From contig NZ_LDJM01000007.1 in assembly GCF_001431485.1 (NCBI RefSeq), forward strand, positions 124,001 through 188,000: DNA of 64,000 nucleotides. Reading direction: 5' to 3'. A program made the translations under genes and the position numbers. The DNA is from Stenotrophomonas ginsengisoli (GTDB taxonomy: Bacteria > Pseudomonadota > Gammaproteobacteria > Xanthomonadales > Xanthomonadaceae). The notes under the pieces are model-generated. The model had not been told where the DNA came from, ran no database searches, and saw only the letters and a program-made list of their open reading frames with translations. Below, piece by piece: positions 28,803-37,932 of the stretch. Every line of letters begins with the position of its first letter. Position 1 is the first letter of the stretch.

Positions 28803-30995
28803 ATGGCAGCACCCAATCCGCAGCTACGGGCTGCTCTGAACCAATTCGCTAATGAACCCGGCGTCACGCCACAACAAGTCGCCGAGCTTCGTGCGGCGAT
28901 TGTCGGAAACCCCTCCATTCTAAGCAATTTGAATGCAGATGCCTCTCAGGGGTATCTCAAAGGATTCAGTCTCGCACCGCCTGGAACCCCATCCATCGGA
29001 CGGTATGACGTAACGACCGGAACAATGATTCTTCCGCCAGACGTTTTCACCGGCGGTACGTCTGCCAATTCCGATATGCGAGCTACTCTCCGACTCCAGG
29101 ATATGAGCCTGCGCTTCTCGCAACTCCCGGGTGTCACGCCAGTTATGCACGACAATCTTCAGCGAACGATCAATGATTCTCCCGCGCTGGTCGATCAGTT
29201 CAAGGACGCAGTGCGCAGCGACCAAACAAATGCGCGACACCTGAGAAGCTTCGATTTGCATACGCAAGGAGTTGCCGGAGGTAGCTACAACCCCACAACA
29301 CGAGCCATGAATCTAGTTCCTGCTTCACTCACGCCAGGCACTTTCGATCAATACAACATGAGCTTCGTTCTAGGTCATGAGATGGAGCATGGATTCAATC
29401 GCGCGGGGGTAGAACAGGCGAGAACAGCCTTCGATGCGCAGGTGAGAGCAATCGCATCCGATAGCAATCCAGTTAATGACTACACGACGCCGAGTGTCAG
29501 GATGATGCAAGTTCATCGTGATAATGAAGCCGAGGCGCATATAGCGGGATGGAATGCGATGCTGAGCTACGAGAGACAGCGTAGCGGTAACCCGAATGCA
29601 GGCCTGCAGGAGATGTGGAATAACGCGAGCCGCGGCCGTGTCGTCGATTTCCTCGGGCTGGACCCCGGCAACAATGCTGTGGCCAAGCCTGGAATCTCAT
29701 TCAATACAGATGGCACCTTGTCGTCGACACCTGCCAACGTCGCTACCATGGGGCGGTATTACTTCGATCAGCCACCGGCAGGGACCCCAGGGATCCCGGC
29801 GCAGGATACTGCTAATCTTGGTCCTTACGGACATTCAGACTATGCCAACTTTTATGGTGCAGAGATCGTAGGCCGCGCCATCTGGGCTGAGCGCAACATA
29901 GGCATACCAAAGCATGGGAATTCTTCGCAGATGCATCTCAATCTGCAGCGCCTGGGCGTAAATGAAACACTGCTGGAAGAAAACGGTATCTACATTTCCT
30001 CCGGGTCGACCGCGTCGCAGGTTTACCACGATACCAGCACAACACCGTCCACTGTTAGTCGGTTCGATCACACTTACGATGGACCAAACAAAAATCAGCA
30101 TGTGCCGATCGATGCGCCTGCCCTGGGATCGCCAGCCACCACGCCACCAGGTGAGGTAACACCACAGACACCCATGCCGGAGCCTTCGGCGATCCAGCAA
30201 CAAGGTTATCGGCATGTCAGCAGTACACCGTCCGCGCTTCCAGTAGGCTTCGCGCCTGCACTACGCATCAAGCATGACCTCCGCGATCCCGACCAACCCG
30301 GGCATGCGGCCTATGCCAATGCATTGGATGCCGTGAGGCAGATGGAAGCAAAGCAAGGCATCGCTTCCGGCGAGCACACCGAAATTCTCGCTGCGCGGCT
30401 CACCGCGGAAGCCGCCGAGCGCAAGCAGGGCATCACCCACGTCGAGATGGGGCATGACGGCCAGATCAAGGTCATCGAGCGGCACTACGCCTTCGACGAA
30501 GGGCGATGCTTCAGTGTCAATGCCAGCGAAGCCATGAGCCAGAGCATGGCACAGAGCTCGGCGCGCTGGCTGGATGCGCGTAGCCCGCACTATAGCGTCG
30601 ATCAACCGGCTGTGGTCCGTACCGAAGAACAGTGGCTCGCACTGTCCAAACTCAACCTTGCCGACCAAGCCATGTTCAGCGCCATTCGCGGCAAAACCCC
30701 CGCGCATATCGGAGACGACACCGTGGCACACGCGATGACCGAGGCCAAGAGCAACGGCATCCATGACGCCAGCCGCATCGATAGCGTGGCAATGTTCGGC
30801 AATAGCCTGCATGTCACCGGCACCATTCCCGGCTTTCGCGGTTCGGCCGACGTCACGGCGCCTGTTCCGTCGCTGATGCAATCAGTTTCCGTCAATGATT
30901 CGCAGAACCAGGAGTGCCAGCAGCAGTTGGCCCAAGCCCAGCAGCAGGAACAGGAGCGTGTTCAGGGGCAGGCCCGAAGCATCAGCATGGGCTGA
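28803..30995 (+). CDS. XVIPCD-containing X-T4SS effector with HExxH metallopeptidase-like domain
   Basis: The protein has 730 residues and no signal peptide. Residues ~1-400 include SFVLGHEMEHGFNRAG, an HExxH zinc motif (H192-H196), and downstream HRDNEAEAHIAGW (E242/E244), a candidate third zinc ligand. A Pro/Thr-rich linker spans ~435-485. Residues ~490-590 match the XVIPCD signal (DPDQPGHAAYANALDAV ... AARLTAEAAERKQGITHVEM ... MAQSSARWLD) recognised by VirD4 of the bacteria-killing X-T4SS. Residues ~600-690 (MFSAIRG..PAHIGDDTVAHAM..AKSNGI) form a second module I associate with such effectors, and the tail is Gln-rich, also typical. It is probably injected into rival cells to cut a peptide or protein substrate in the envelope. 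The first half is lower in GC than the second. Confidence 0.82.
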   Translation: MAAPNPQLRAALNQFANEPGVTPQQVAELRAAIVGNPSILSNLNADASQGYLKGFSLAPPGTPSIGRYDVTTGTMILPPDVFTGGTSANSDMRATLRLQDMSLRFSQLPGVTPVMHDNLQRTINDSPALVDQFKDAVRSDQTNARHLRSFDLHTQGVAGGSYNPTTRAMNLVPASLTPGTFDQYNMSFVLGHEMEHGFNRAGVEQARTAFDAQVRAIASDSNPVNDYTTPSVRMMQVHRDNEAEAHIAGWNAMLSYERQRSGNPNAGLQEMWNNASRGRVVDFLGLDPGNNAVAKPGISFNTDGTLSSTPANVATMGRYYFDQPPAGTPGIPAQDTANLGPYGHSDYANFYGAEIVGRAIWAERNIGIPKHGNSSQMHLNLQRLGVNETLLEENGIYISSGSTASQVYHDTSTTPSTVSRFDHTYDGPNKNQHVPIDAPALGSPATTPPGEVTPQTPMPEPSAIQQQGYRHVSSTPSALPVGFAPALRIKHDLRDPDQPGHAAYANALDAVRQMEAKQGIASGEHTEILAARLTAEAAERKQGITHVEMGHDGQIKVIERHYAFDEGRCFSVNASEAMSQSMAQSSARWLDARSPHYSVDQPAVVRTEEQWLALSKLNLADQAMFSAIRGKTPAHIGDDTVAHAMTEAKSNGIHDASRIDSVAMFGNSLHVTGTIPGFRGSADVTAPVPSLMQSVSVNDSQNQECQQQLAQAQQQEQERVQGQARSISMG

Positions 30996-31086
30996 TGAGA
31001 TTCCACATCAGGCAGTAGCTTCCAACTCAGGCGGCTCCACATAGGCAAGTGCCAAGGCTCCAGCCCATTGCTAACTGCTTCCCACA

Positions 31087-31911
31087 CTAAATTCCGGATA
31101 CGGGTTCTACCCCCGAAATCACGGACTGTTTGAAAAGAGCTGAAAACTTCTGGTCCTGCTTGACCCGGCGCCGTCGCACCCAGGGATTGTGGCAGCGCGC
31201 GATGTATTCGAATACATCGGACCTGGCGGCATCGAGTGTGGGATACGTTGTGCGGTAGATCCGTTCGCGTTTGAGCAGGCCAAAGACCCCCTCGCAGGCG
31301 GCGTTGTCGCCGCAGTGACCCACCGCACTCATCGAGCAGAGCAGGTCATTGGCGGCCAGGTAATCCTGGTAGTCACCGCTACGAAATTGGCTGCCGCGGT
31401 CCGAGTGCAGGATCAGTGGATGCCGCTCCTGCCGTTGCCAAACCGCCATCTGCACTGCTCTGATCACCATCTGCCGGTCCTGCCGATGATGCATCGACCA
31501 GCCCACAATGCGCTGATCAAACAGGTCCAGCACGACGTACAAATACAGCTTGGCCTGCTGGGTCTTGATCTCGGTATTGCGAACGCCCGGCGGTGTCAGT
31601 ACCGGTTGTGCGCGATGACCACGCCGTTTCGGGCTAGGCCAGCCTTGCAGGCCGGCGACAGCCCTCAATCGAGCAACCCGATTTGGGCAGACCATCAGCC
31701 CTTCCTCGACCAGATCTTCGTGCATGCGGCCGGCACCCAGCGTACCCCTGCTGTCCTGATGCAGCGCATGGATACGACCCAGCAAGTGCTCGTTGTCGCG
31801 CTGTCGAGCACTGGGCAAACGCTTGCTCCATTCGTAGTAGCCGCTGGTCGACACCCGCAGGCAGCGGCACATCAGACGAATCGGAAACTTATCGCGGCAA
31901 TGCTCGATCAC
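31087..31911 (-). pseudogene. IS3-family transposase OrfB with in-frame deletion of first catalytic Asp
   Basis: The open frame codes for 274 residues from a GTG. It has the N-terminal helical part (FPIRLMCRCLRVSTSGYYEW), the second aspartate (LILHSDRGSQFRSGDYQ) and the glutamate (GDNAACEGVFGLLKRERI). The first catalytic region, normally ...WVTDITEIKT, is missing: the sequence runs TPPGVRN directly into TEIKTQQAKLYLY. About 20 residues are gone in frame, removing the first D of the DDE triad. The stop codon lies outside the left inverted repeat, in flanking DNA. The protein should therefore be inactive. Confidence 0.82.
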
Positions 31912-32263
31912 CTGATACCTCAGGATGATCCCTTGGCAAAGAACGTCGCCGCTTCACGCAAAGAATCCCGCTCCTTGGTGAGCCGGGCCAACTCGCGCTT
32001 GATCCGGGCAACCTCCCCGTCACGCGGGCTCCCGGTGCCACCAAAGGCTGCTTTCCCAGTCGTCTCCGCCTCCCGCTTCCAGCGGGTCAGCAAGCTGTCA
32101 CGGATGCCTAGCTCACGGGCCACCTGGGCGCAGCTGACACCTGGCCGACTGGCTTGTTTCACTGCACCACGCTTGAACTCAGCGCAGAACTTGCGACGCT
32201 TTGACACGAACTCTCCTCATGGCCTGAATCGGCCTTCTTGTAAGTGTCCGTGAAATCGGGGCA
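31109..32263 (-). mobile_element. IS3-family insertion sequence (defective)
   Basis: Two near-matching inverted ends frame orfA and orfB: CCCCGAAATCACGGAC at 31111-31126 and its partner GTCCGTGAAATCGGGG at 32246-32261 (14 of 16 identical after reverse complementing). The span of about 1.15 kb is slightly short for the family, which agrees with the internal deletion in orfB. I could not identify a target-site duplication with certainty. It lies between the effector gene and the lysS terminator. Confidence 0.8.
31920..32207 (-). CDS. IS3-family transposase OrfA
   Basis: The 95 residues contain a helix-turn-helix of the transposase_8 type (KRRKFCAEFKRGAVKQA ... VSCAQVARELGIRDSLLTRWKRE) followed by a leucine-zipper-like helix (IKRELARLTKERDSLREAA). 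OrfA binds the element ends and is normally fused to OrfB by a ribosomal frameshift. It appears intact, but its partner OrfB lacks a catalytic residue. Confidence 0.88.
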   Translation of the reverse strand: MSKRRKFCAEFKRGAVKQASRPGVSCAQVARELGIRDSLLTRWKREAETTGKAAFGGTGSPRDGEVARIKRELARLTKERDSLREAATFFAKGSS

Positions 32264-32281
32264 GCCCCATGCCGCGCCCAT

Positions 32282-32318
32282 AAAAAAACCGGACGTGTTG
32301 GCCACGTCCGGTTTTCGT
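32282..32318 (-). terminator. Intrinsic terminator of lysS
   Basis: A perfect 13-bp stem (AAAACCGGACGTG / CACGTCCGGTTTT, loop TTGGC) has an additional A-run on its left side, which reads as a T-run on the minus strand just past the lysS stop. Confidence 0.92.
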
Positions 32319-32339
32319 CAGCTCACATCAGGCCTGGAA

Positions 32340-33857
32340 TCAGGCTTCCGGGCGCATGTACGGGAACAGCAGCACGTCACGGATCGAGCTGCGGCCGGTC
32401 AGCAGCATCACCAGGCGGTCGATGCCGATGCCCAGGCCACCGGTCGGGGCCATGCCGTATTCCAGGGCGCGGATGTAGTCGGCGTCAAAGTGCATCGCCT
32501 CGTCGTCGCCGCTGTCCTTGGCTGCGACCTGGGCAGCAAAGCGCGCGGCCTGGTCTTCCGGGTCGTTCAACTCGGAGAAGCCGTTGGCCAGTTCCTTGCC
32601 GTTGACGAACAGCTCGAAACGGTCGGTATAGCCCGGATCGTTGTCGCTGCCACGTGCCAGCGGCGAGACTTCCACCGGGTGGGCAGTGATGAAGGTCGGC
32701 TGGATCAGCTTGGCTTCCACGGTGGCCTCGAAGATTTCCAGCAGCAGCTTGCCCCAGCCGTAACCCGGCTTGACGCGGATCTTCAGGCGCTCGCAGTGGG
32801 CCAGCAGGGCATCACGGTTGGTGCAGTCTTCGGCCGAGATTTCCGGGTTGTAGTGACGCACCGCCTCGTCCATGCGCCAGCGGCGGAAGGCCGGGGCCAG
32901 GTCGATGGTGGCACCGTCCCATTCCACGGTGGTGGTGCCCATGACCTGGGCAGCCACGTCACGGATCACGCCTTCGGTCAGGTCCATCACTTCGGTGTAC
33001 GTGGCATAGGCCTCGTACAGCTCCATCATGGTGAATTCCGGGTTGTGGCGGGTGGACACACCTTCGTTGCGGAAGTTGCGGTTGATTTCATACACCCGCT
33101 CCAGGCCACCAACGACCAGGCGCTTGAGGTACAGCTCCGGAGCCACGCGCAGGTACAGGTCCAGGTCCAGCGCATTGTGGTGGGTGGTGAACGGCTTGGC
33201 CGTGGCGCCGCCCGGGATGTAATGCATCATCGGGGTCTCGACTTCCAGGAAGTCGCGGTTGTCCAGCCAGGCGCGCATGGCGCGGATGATCTTGGAGCGC
33301 TTGATGAACACATCGCGCGATTCCGGGGTCACGATCAGGTCGACATAGCGCTGGCGGTAGCGCTGTTCCACATCGGCCAGGCCGTGGAACTTGTCGGGGA
33401 GCGGGCGCAGCGACTTGACCAGCAGGCGGATGCTGGCGGCCTTGACCGACAGCTCACCGGTCTTGGTGCGGGTCAGGCCACCTTCCACGGCGATGATGTC
33501 GCCGATGTCCCAGCCCTTGAACGCGGCGTAGCTGTCGCCCAGCGTGTTGGACTGCAAAAACAGCTGGATGCGGCCGGATTCGTCCTGGATCTGGGCAAAG
33601 CTGGCCTTGCCCATGACCCGCTTGGCCATCAGGCGGCCGGCCATGCGCACGCTGCGCCCGGTGGCCTCCAGGGCCTCGGCACTGAAGCTTTCCGCATCGG
33701 CGTACTCGGCCTGCAGGGCGCCGGCCAGCTGCTCGCGGCGGAAATCATTGGGGTAGGCAATGCCCTGTTCGCGCAACGCTTTGAGTTTGCCGCGGCGCTC
33801 GGCGATGAGGCTGTTCTCGTCGACGGTGGGGGCAGGCGCAGGGGTTTGGTCAGTCAT
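32340..33857 (-). CDS. lysS: Lysyl-tRNA synthetase, class II
   Basis: The protein has 505 residues, normal for LysS. The N-terminal OB-fold anticodon-binding domain ([20 protein letters not shown]) is followed by the class II core with motif 2 ([20 protein letters not shown]) and motif 3 ([15 protein letters not shown]). It charges tRNA-Lys. It precedes no overlapping gene but follows prfB on the same strand by 108 bp, the same pairing seen in E. coli and across Xanthomonadaceae. Confidence 0.98.
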   Translation of the reverse strand: MTDQTPAPAPTVDENSLIAERRGKLKALREQGIAYPNDFRREQLAGALQAEYADAESFSAEALEATGRSVRMAGRLMAKRVMGKASFAQIQDESGRIQLFLQSNTLGDSYAAFKGWDIGDIIAVEGGLTRTKTGELSVKAASIRLLVKSLRPLPDKFHGLADVEQRYRQRYVDLIVTPESRDVFIKRSKIIRAMRAWLDNRDFLEVETPMMHYIPGGATAKPFTTHHNALDLDLYLRVAPELYLKRLVVGGLERVYEINRNFRNEGVSTRHNPEFTMMELYEAYATYTEVMDLTEGVIRDVAAQVMGTTTVEWDGATIDLAPAFRRWRMDEAVRHYNPEISAEDCTNRDALLAHCERLKIRVKPGYGWGKLLLEIFEATVEAKLIQPTFITAHPVEVSPLARGSDNDPGYTDRFELFVNGKELANGFSELNDPEDQAARFAAQVAAKDSGDDEAMHFDADYIRALEYGMAPTGGLGIGIDRLVMLLTGRSSIRDVLLFPYMRPEA

Positions 33858-33934
33858 GGCGTTGTCGTACAGGTAGTGTGGGGATGTTGCACCGCTGGCG
33901 CGGTGGGGGCGGCGGTGAGCGCCGCAAGTGGCAA

Positions 33935-33954
33935 GGCCACCGTTGCCGGTGGCC
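33935..33954 (-). terminator. Hairpin after prfB
   Basis: GGCCACCG / TTGC / CGGTGGCC is a perfect 8-bp stem 11 bp past the prfB stop on the minus strand. There is no T-run, so read-through into lysS is plausible. Confidence 0.4.
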
Positions 33955-33965
33955 CTGCCCTGTGG

Positions 33966-35091
33966 TCAGGCATCGGAACGCTTGGCGCCGACTTCCAGAC
34001 CGGCCTTCAGGCTGGCCTCGACGAACTCGTCCAGGTCACCGTCCAGCACCTTCTGGGTGTCCGAACGTTCAATGCCGGTGCGCAGGTCCTTGATCCGGCT
34101 CTGGTCCAGCACGTAGTTGCGGATCTGGGAGCCCCAGCCGATGTCCGACTTGGTCGCTTCCACCGCATCACGCTCGGCGTTGCGCTTCTGGATCTCCAGC
34201 TCGTACAGCTTGGCGGCCAGCATCTTCATCGCGTTGTCGCGGTTCTGGTGCTGGCTGCGGCCGGTCTGGCAGGCAACCACGATATTGGTCGGGATGTGGG
34301 TGATACGCACCGCCGACTCGGTCTTGTTGACGTGCTGACCACCGGCACCGGAAGAGCGGTACACGTCGGTGCGCAGGTCGGCCGGGTTGATGTTGACCTC
34401 GATGTTGTCATCCACTTCCGGGGACACGAACACCGAGGTGAAGCTGGTGTGGCGGCGGTTGTCCGAGTCGAACGGGCTCTTGCGCACCAGGCGGTGCACA
34501 CCGGTCTCGGTCTTCAGCCAGCCATAGGCAAAGTCACCTTCCACGCGCAGGGTGGCCGACTTGATGCCGGCCACATCGCCACCGGACGCTTCCATCAGCT
34601 CGGTCTTCCAACCGCGGCTTTCGCACCAGCGCAGGTACATGCGCAGCATGATTTCGGCCCAGTCCTGGGCTTCGGTGCCACCGGCGCCGGCCTGGATGTC
34701 GACGAAGGCGTTGCAGGTGTCCATCTTGCCGGAGAACATGCGCTGGAATTCCAGCTTCTCCACGTGGGACTGGTAGCCGTCGAGGTCGGCAGCCACGGCC
34801 AGCGCGATTTCCTCGTCGTCCTCCATGTCGGCCAGTTCCAGCAGCTCGGTGGCCGCTTCCAGGCCATCAAGCACGTTGGCAATGCCGCCCACGGTCTTTT
34901 CCAGCATCGAGCGCTCACGGCCCAGCTGCTGTGCGTATTCGGGGTTGTTCCAGATATCCGGGCTTTCCAGCTCGCGGGTTACTTCTTCCAGGCGTTCTTT
35001 CTTGACATCGTAGTCAAAGATACCCCCTCAGCGAGACCACACGATCGGTCAGATCGGTGATTCGCTGGCGGATCGGATTCAGTTCGATCAT
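33966..35091 (-). CDS. prfB: Peptide chain release factor 2 with programmed +1 frameshift
   Basis: The coding sequence is in two frames: 25 codons from the ATG at 35091 ([10 protein letters not shown]...VSLRGYL) to an in-frame UGA at 35016-35014, then the +1 frame from GAC at 35015 to the stop at 33966, giving 374 residues. The stop-recognition tripeptide SPF (RKSPFDSD) and the catalytic GGQ ([12 protein letters not shown]) are present. RF2 reads UGA and UAA. Low RF2 lets the ribosome shift at the UGA, so the protein controls its own synthesis. This is not a mutation; the site is the conserved one. Confidence 0.97.
35013..35028 (-). promoter_or_regulatory. RF2 autoregulatory frameshift site
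   Basis: On the minus strand the sequence reads AGGGGGTATCTTTGAC: an internal Shine-Dalgarno-like AGGGGG, then CTT with UGA as the next codon. This is identical to the E. coli prfB shift site. It causes a +1 slip at CUU-UGA when RF2 is scarce. Confidence 0.97.
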
Positions 35092-35258
35092 GTCCGGCCA
35101 ATTGGTTGGTCAATCCCGCGATTCTACCAAGTTGCGCCCTGCCCCGTTGTGCCGATATCCAAACCACCACGCAGCGGTTACGCTTCGCCTCAGATGATCT
35201 GCTCGCCAGTACCGGGCGACGTCGTCCGGATTTTTTCATCAATGTGAAGGAAGCACCC

Positions 35259-36398
35259 TTGAATATCCGATCCTCCACCCTGTCCCTCGCCGTGATTGCC
35301 ACCCTGGCCCTGTCCGGCTGCGACAAACTGCCCTTGCCGGGCATCAAGCAGGCCACCGGCGGTGGCGGCAACAGCCTGAAACTGGACAAGGAGGCCCGTG
35401 GCGAACTGACCTCCAGCAGTGGCGTCAACTACAACGACGGCAGCCGCCACCAGATCTACACCCTGCGCCTGGAAGCCAACCAGGCCATCGAGCTGCAATT
35501 GGGCGGCGCGCTCAACGGCAGCCTGGCCGTGTACAAGGGCCCGTTGCTGGTAGCCAGCACCGCCAACACCCAGGGCATGGGCGAGGACGGCAGCCAGGCC
35601 AGCGCCACCAGCCTGGCCTTCCGCAGCACCGAAGCGGGCGAGTACACGGTAGCCGTCAACGGCGCCCAGGCCAGCGCCTACGGCCCCTATGTGCTGACCG
35701 CCAAGCCCATCGTGGCCTATGACGGCAAGCCGCTGACCCCGGGTGGCAATGCCATCGACTGGCTGATCAGCGAGTCGCAGGACTACAAGTTCACCATCGC
35801 CAACGCCGGCCTGTACGTGATCACCGCCGAATCGGCCAACTTCGACACCGTGCTCAAGGTCAGCGGCAACGGCGTGGAAGAGGAAAACGATGACGGCGGC
35901 AACGGCCTGAATTCGCGCCTGCAGATGTATCTGGAGCCGGGCGAATACACCGCCAACGTGCGTTCGCTGGCCGACACCCGAGGCTCGTTCAAGCTGGCCA
36001 TTGCCAACTCCACCCTGGAAGCCGGCACCGTGGTGCGCGATGGCACCGAGCTGCCGCTGAACCAGCGCGTCAACGGCCTGCTCGGCAGCGGCGGCAGCCG
36101 CAGCTTCAACCTGGTCCTGAGCCAGCACAGCCGGGTCAGCTTCGATGCCCGCTCCAGCGACTTTGACACCGTGCTGGAAGTGTCCGGCAACGGCGTCAAT
36201 GCCGAGGACGATGACGGCGGCAACGGCACCAACTCGCGTCTGGACCTGAACCTGGCCCCGGGTACCTACACCGTGGATGTGCGCAGCCTGGGCGGCAACA
36301 GCGGCAGCTTCACCCTGCAGGCCAGCGCGGCCAATGGCAACCTCAACCGCTCCACCGCGGCCGATGCCATCGAGGCGGCTGCCGCATCGGCAGACTGA
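35259..36398 (+). CDS. Lipoprotein with repeated PPC-like beta domains
   Basis: The protein has 379 residues starting from a TTG chosen because AAGGA lies 7 bases upstream and the frame then begins with a lipoprotein signal (MNIRSSTLSLAVIATLALSGC, lipidated Cys21). No in-frame ATG fits. After the Cys comes Asp, which in E. coli would retain it at the inner membrane. Three related units follow; two contain the motif DFDTVL-x-V-SGNGV...DDGGNG...LNSRL and end GEYT/GTYTV-VRSL. These resemble bacterial pre-peptidase C-terminal (PPC) domains. No enzyme domain is attached. It converges with a paralog on the other strand. Function unknown. Confidence 0.8.
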   Translation: MNIRSSTLSLAVIATLALSGCDKLPLPGIKQATGGGGNSLKLDKEARGELTSSSGVNYNDGSRHQIYTLRLEANQAIELQLGGALNGSLAVYKGPLLVASTANTQGMGEDGSQASATSLAFRSTEAGEYTVAVNGAQASAYGPYVLTAKPIVAYDGKPLTPGGNAIDWLISESQDYKFTIANAGLYVITAESANFDTVLKVSGNGVEEENDDGGNGLNSRLQMYLEPGEYTANVRSLADTRGSFKLAIANSTLEAGTVVRDGTELPLNQRVNGLLGSGGSRSFNLVLSQHSRVSFDARSSDFDTVLEVSGNGVNAEDDDGGNGTNSRLDLNLAPGTYTVDVRSLGGNSGSFTLQASAANGNLNRSTAADAIEAAAASAD

Positions 36399-36418
36399 GC
36401 CCTGCCGGCTACCGCAGC

Positions 36419-36456
36419 AAACAACAACGGGGCGCCAAGGCGCCCCGTTGTTGTTT
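36419..36456. terminator. Bidirectional intrinsic terminator
   Basis: An 18-bp perfect inverted repeat (AAACAACAACGGGGCGCC at 36419-36436 and its complement at 36439-36456) lies between two convergent genes and can end both. Confidence 0.92.
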
Positions 36457-36471
36457 CAGCCAATGCCGGTA

Positions 36472-37797
36472 TCAGCGGCGGTTGACCGAGATCTGGTAGC
36501 GGCCGCTGCCATTGCCGTACATGGCCTTGGCCCGGATGGTGTACGCACCCGGCTGCAGCTGCTCGGTGATGCGCGAGTTCAGGCCATCACCGCCGTCATC
36601 ATCCTCGGCCAGGCTGGCGCCCTGGTGCAGCAGCTCCAGGCCACTGTCCATGTCCTCCGAACGCATGTCGATGACATAGGTGCCGGCGCGATCGATCTGC
36701 ACCTGGTACTCATCCACACCACCGTAGGAACGGGCGCTGCGGGTCTGACCCACGCTCAGGCGGCCACCACCGGCATCGGCCGGCACCGCACCCAGTTCGG
36801 CCTTCAGGGTGAACACACCGGTGCCGTTGTCGGCCGAGCGGGCCTGCAACTGGTACTGACCGGCCGGAACCACCGCACTCAGGCGGGCATTGAGGCGGTC
36901 ACCACCATCATCATCGGTGATGTCCACGCCATTGCCGGTCAGCTGCAACAGGCTGTCGAACTCGCTGCTGCCCATGTCCACGCGCAGCATCTGCCCGGCC
37001 GGCACGTCGATCTGGTAGTTCACCGGCTGGCCGGTATAGAGCAGGCGCTGCTCCTGGCCCACGGCCAGCGCACCGCCGGTGGCCACCTCGACGCCTGCCG
37101 GCACCGGACGGCTGGCCACATCCAGGGTGTACTGGCCACCCATCTGGCCACTGAAGCCATCGGCACGCAGCTGGTACTGGCCCGGCTGCAGATAGCTGGT
37201 GATCATCGAATCGGTGCCATTGCTGTCGTCGTTGCTGGCATCCACGCCCTCGCCCTGCAGTGACAGCACGGTGTCAAAGTCGGTGGAAGCCATGCGGATC
37301 ACATACAGCCCGGCCTGCTCGACCTGCAGGGTCAGCTCACGCGCCTTGTCGGTGACGTCGCTGATGCTGTCACCCACCCGCAACGGACCACCGTTGTAGG
37401 CCTGGATCTCGCTGGAATTGAGGGTGAAAGGACCGAAGGAACGGGCATCCTTGCCGCTGACCGCCACCAGGTAACGGCCCTTGTCGGCCGCGCGCACGGT
37501 CAGCACATTGCCGTTGCCGCGCTCGCCGCTGCGCGCCACCAGCTCGCCATCGCGCAGCACGGTGACAGTGGCATCCAATGCACCACCGACCTCGAAACGC
37601 ACGGCCTGGTTGGCGCCCAGTTCCAGCTGGTACTGCTGGCTGCGCGTGCCATCACTGACATTGACCGGGCTGGCGCTGGTGATCTCGCCTCGCACCTGCT
37701 GGCCAATGGCCAGCGACAACGGACGGTTGGCCAGGGCCGGCTGCACGGCCAGCAATACGCCCAGACCGACGGCCCAGGTACCCAGGTTCTTGCTCAT
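36472..37797 (-). CDS. Exported protein with repeated PPC-like beta domains
   Basis: The protein has 441 residues, starting at the ATG that gives MSKNLGTWAVGLGVLLAVQPALA, a signal peptide. An upstream extension of the open frame has no support. Four to five related units follow, each with a strand-rich core and the motif DFDTVL or EFDSLL, then an acidic DDDGGD/DDSNGT turn, then PGQYQL or PGAYTI. This is the same repeat type as in the convergent lipoprotein at 35259, so the two are paralogs. The acidic turns look suited to calcium binding, but this is a guess. No protease domain is attached. Confidence 0.82.
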   Translation of the reverse strand: MSKNLGTWAVGLGVLLAVQPALANRPLSLAIGQQVRGEITSASPVNVSDGTRSQQYQLELGANQAVRFEVGGALDATVTVLRDGELVARSGERGNGNVLTVRAADKGRYLVAVSGKDARSFGPFTLNSSEIQAYNGGPLRVGDSISDVTDKARELTLQVEQAGLYVIRMASTDFDTVLSLQGEGVDASNDDSNGTDSMITSYLQPGQYQLRADGFSGQMGGQYTLDVASRPVPAGVEVATGGALAVGQEQRLLYTGQPVNYQIDVPAGQMLRVDMGSSEFDSLLQLTGNGVDITDDDGGDRLNARLSAVVPAGQYQLQARSADNGTGVFTLKAELGAVPADAGGGRLSVGQTRSARSYGGVDEYQVQIDRAGTYVIDMRSEDMDSGLELLHQGASLAEDDDGGDGLNSRITEQLQPGAYTIRAKAMYGNGSGRYQISVNRR

Positions 37798-37932
37798 AGG
37801 ACAATCCCTTGCTGATGACAGGCCGTACTGGCCCATCCACGCGCCATTATTGACCATATCGATTGCAAGGCCCAAGCACCGACAGGCTGCAACGCAGGTC
37901 CGAGCGGGCCGAAACCGTGCTGCACAGCACAA

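Noticed and set aside
31100-32275. Target-site duplication flanking the IS element
   Set aside because: The exact tips of the inverted repeats are ambiguous by one or two bases and no matching 3-4 bp direct repeat is convincing.
26921-32340. Looked for rpfF, rpfC, rpfG or fragments of them
   Set aside because: No open frame on either strand shows a crotonase, HAMP/histidine-kinase/receiver or HD-GYP motif in this interval.
35014-35016. Stop codon making prfB look like a pseudogene
   Set aside because: The surrounding AGGGGGTATCTTTGAC is the conserved programmed frameshift site.
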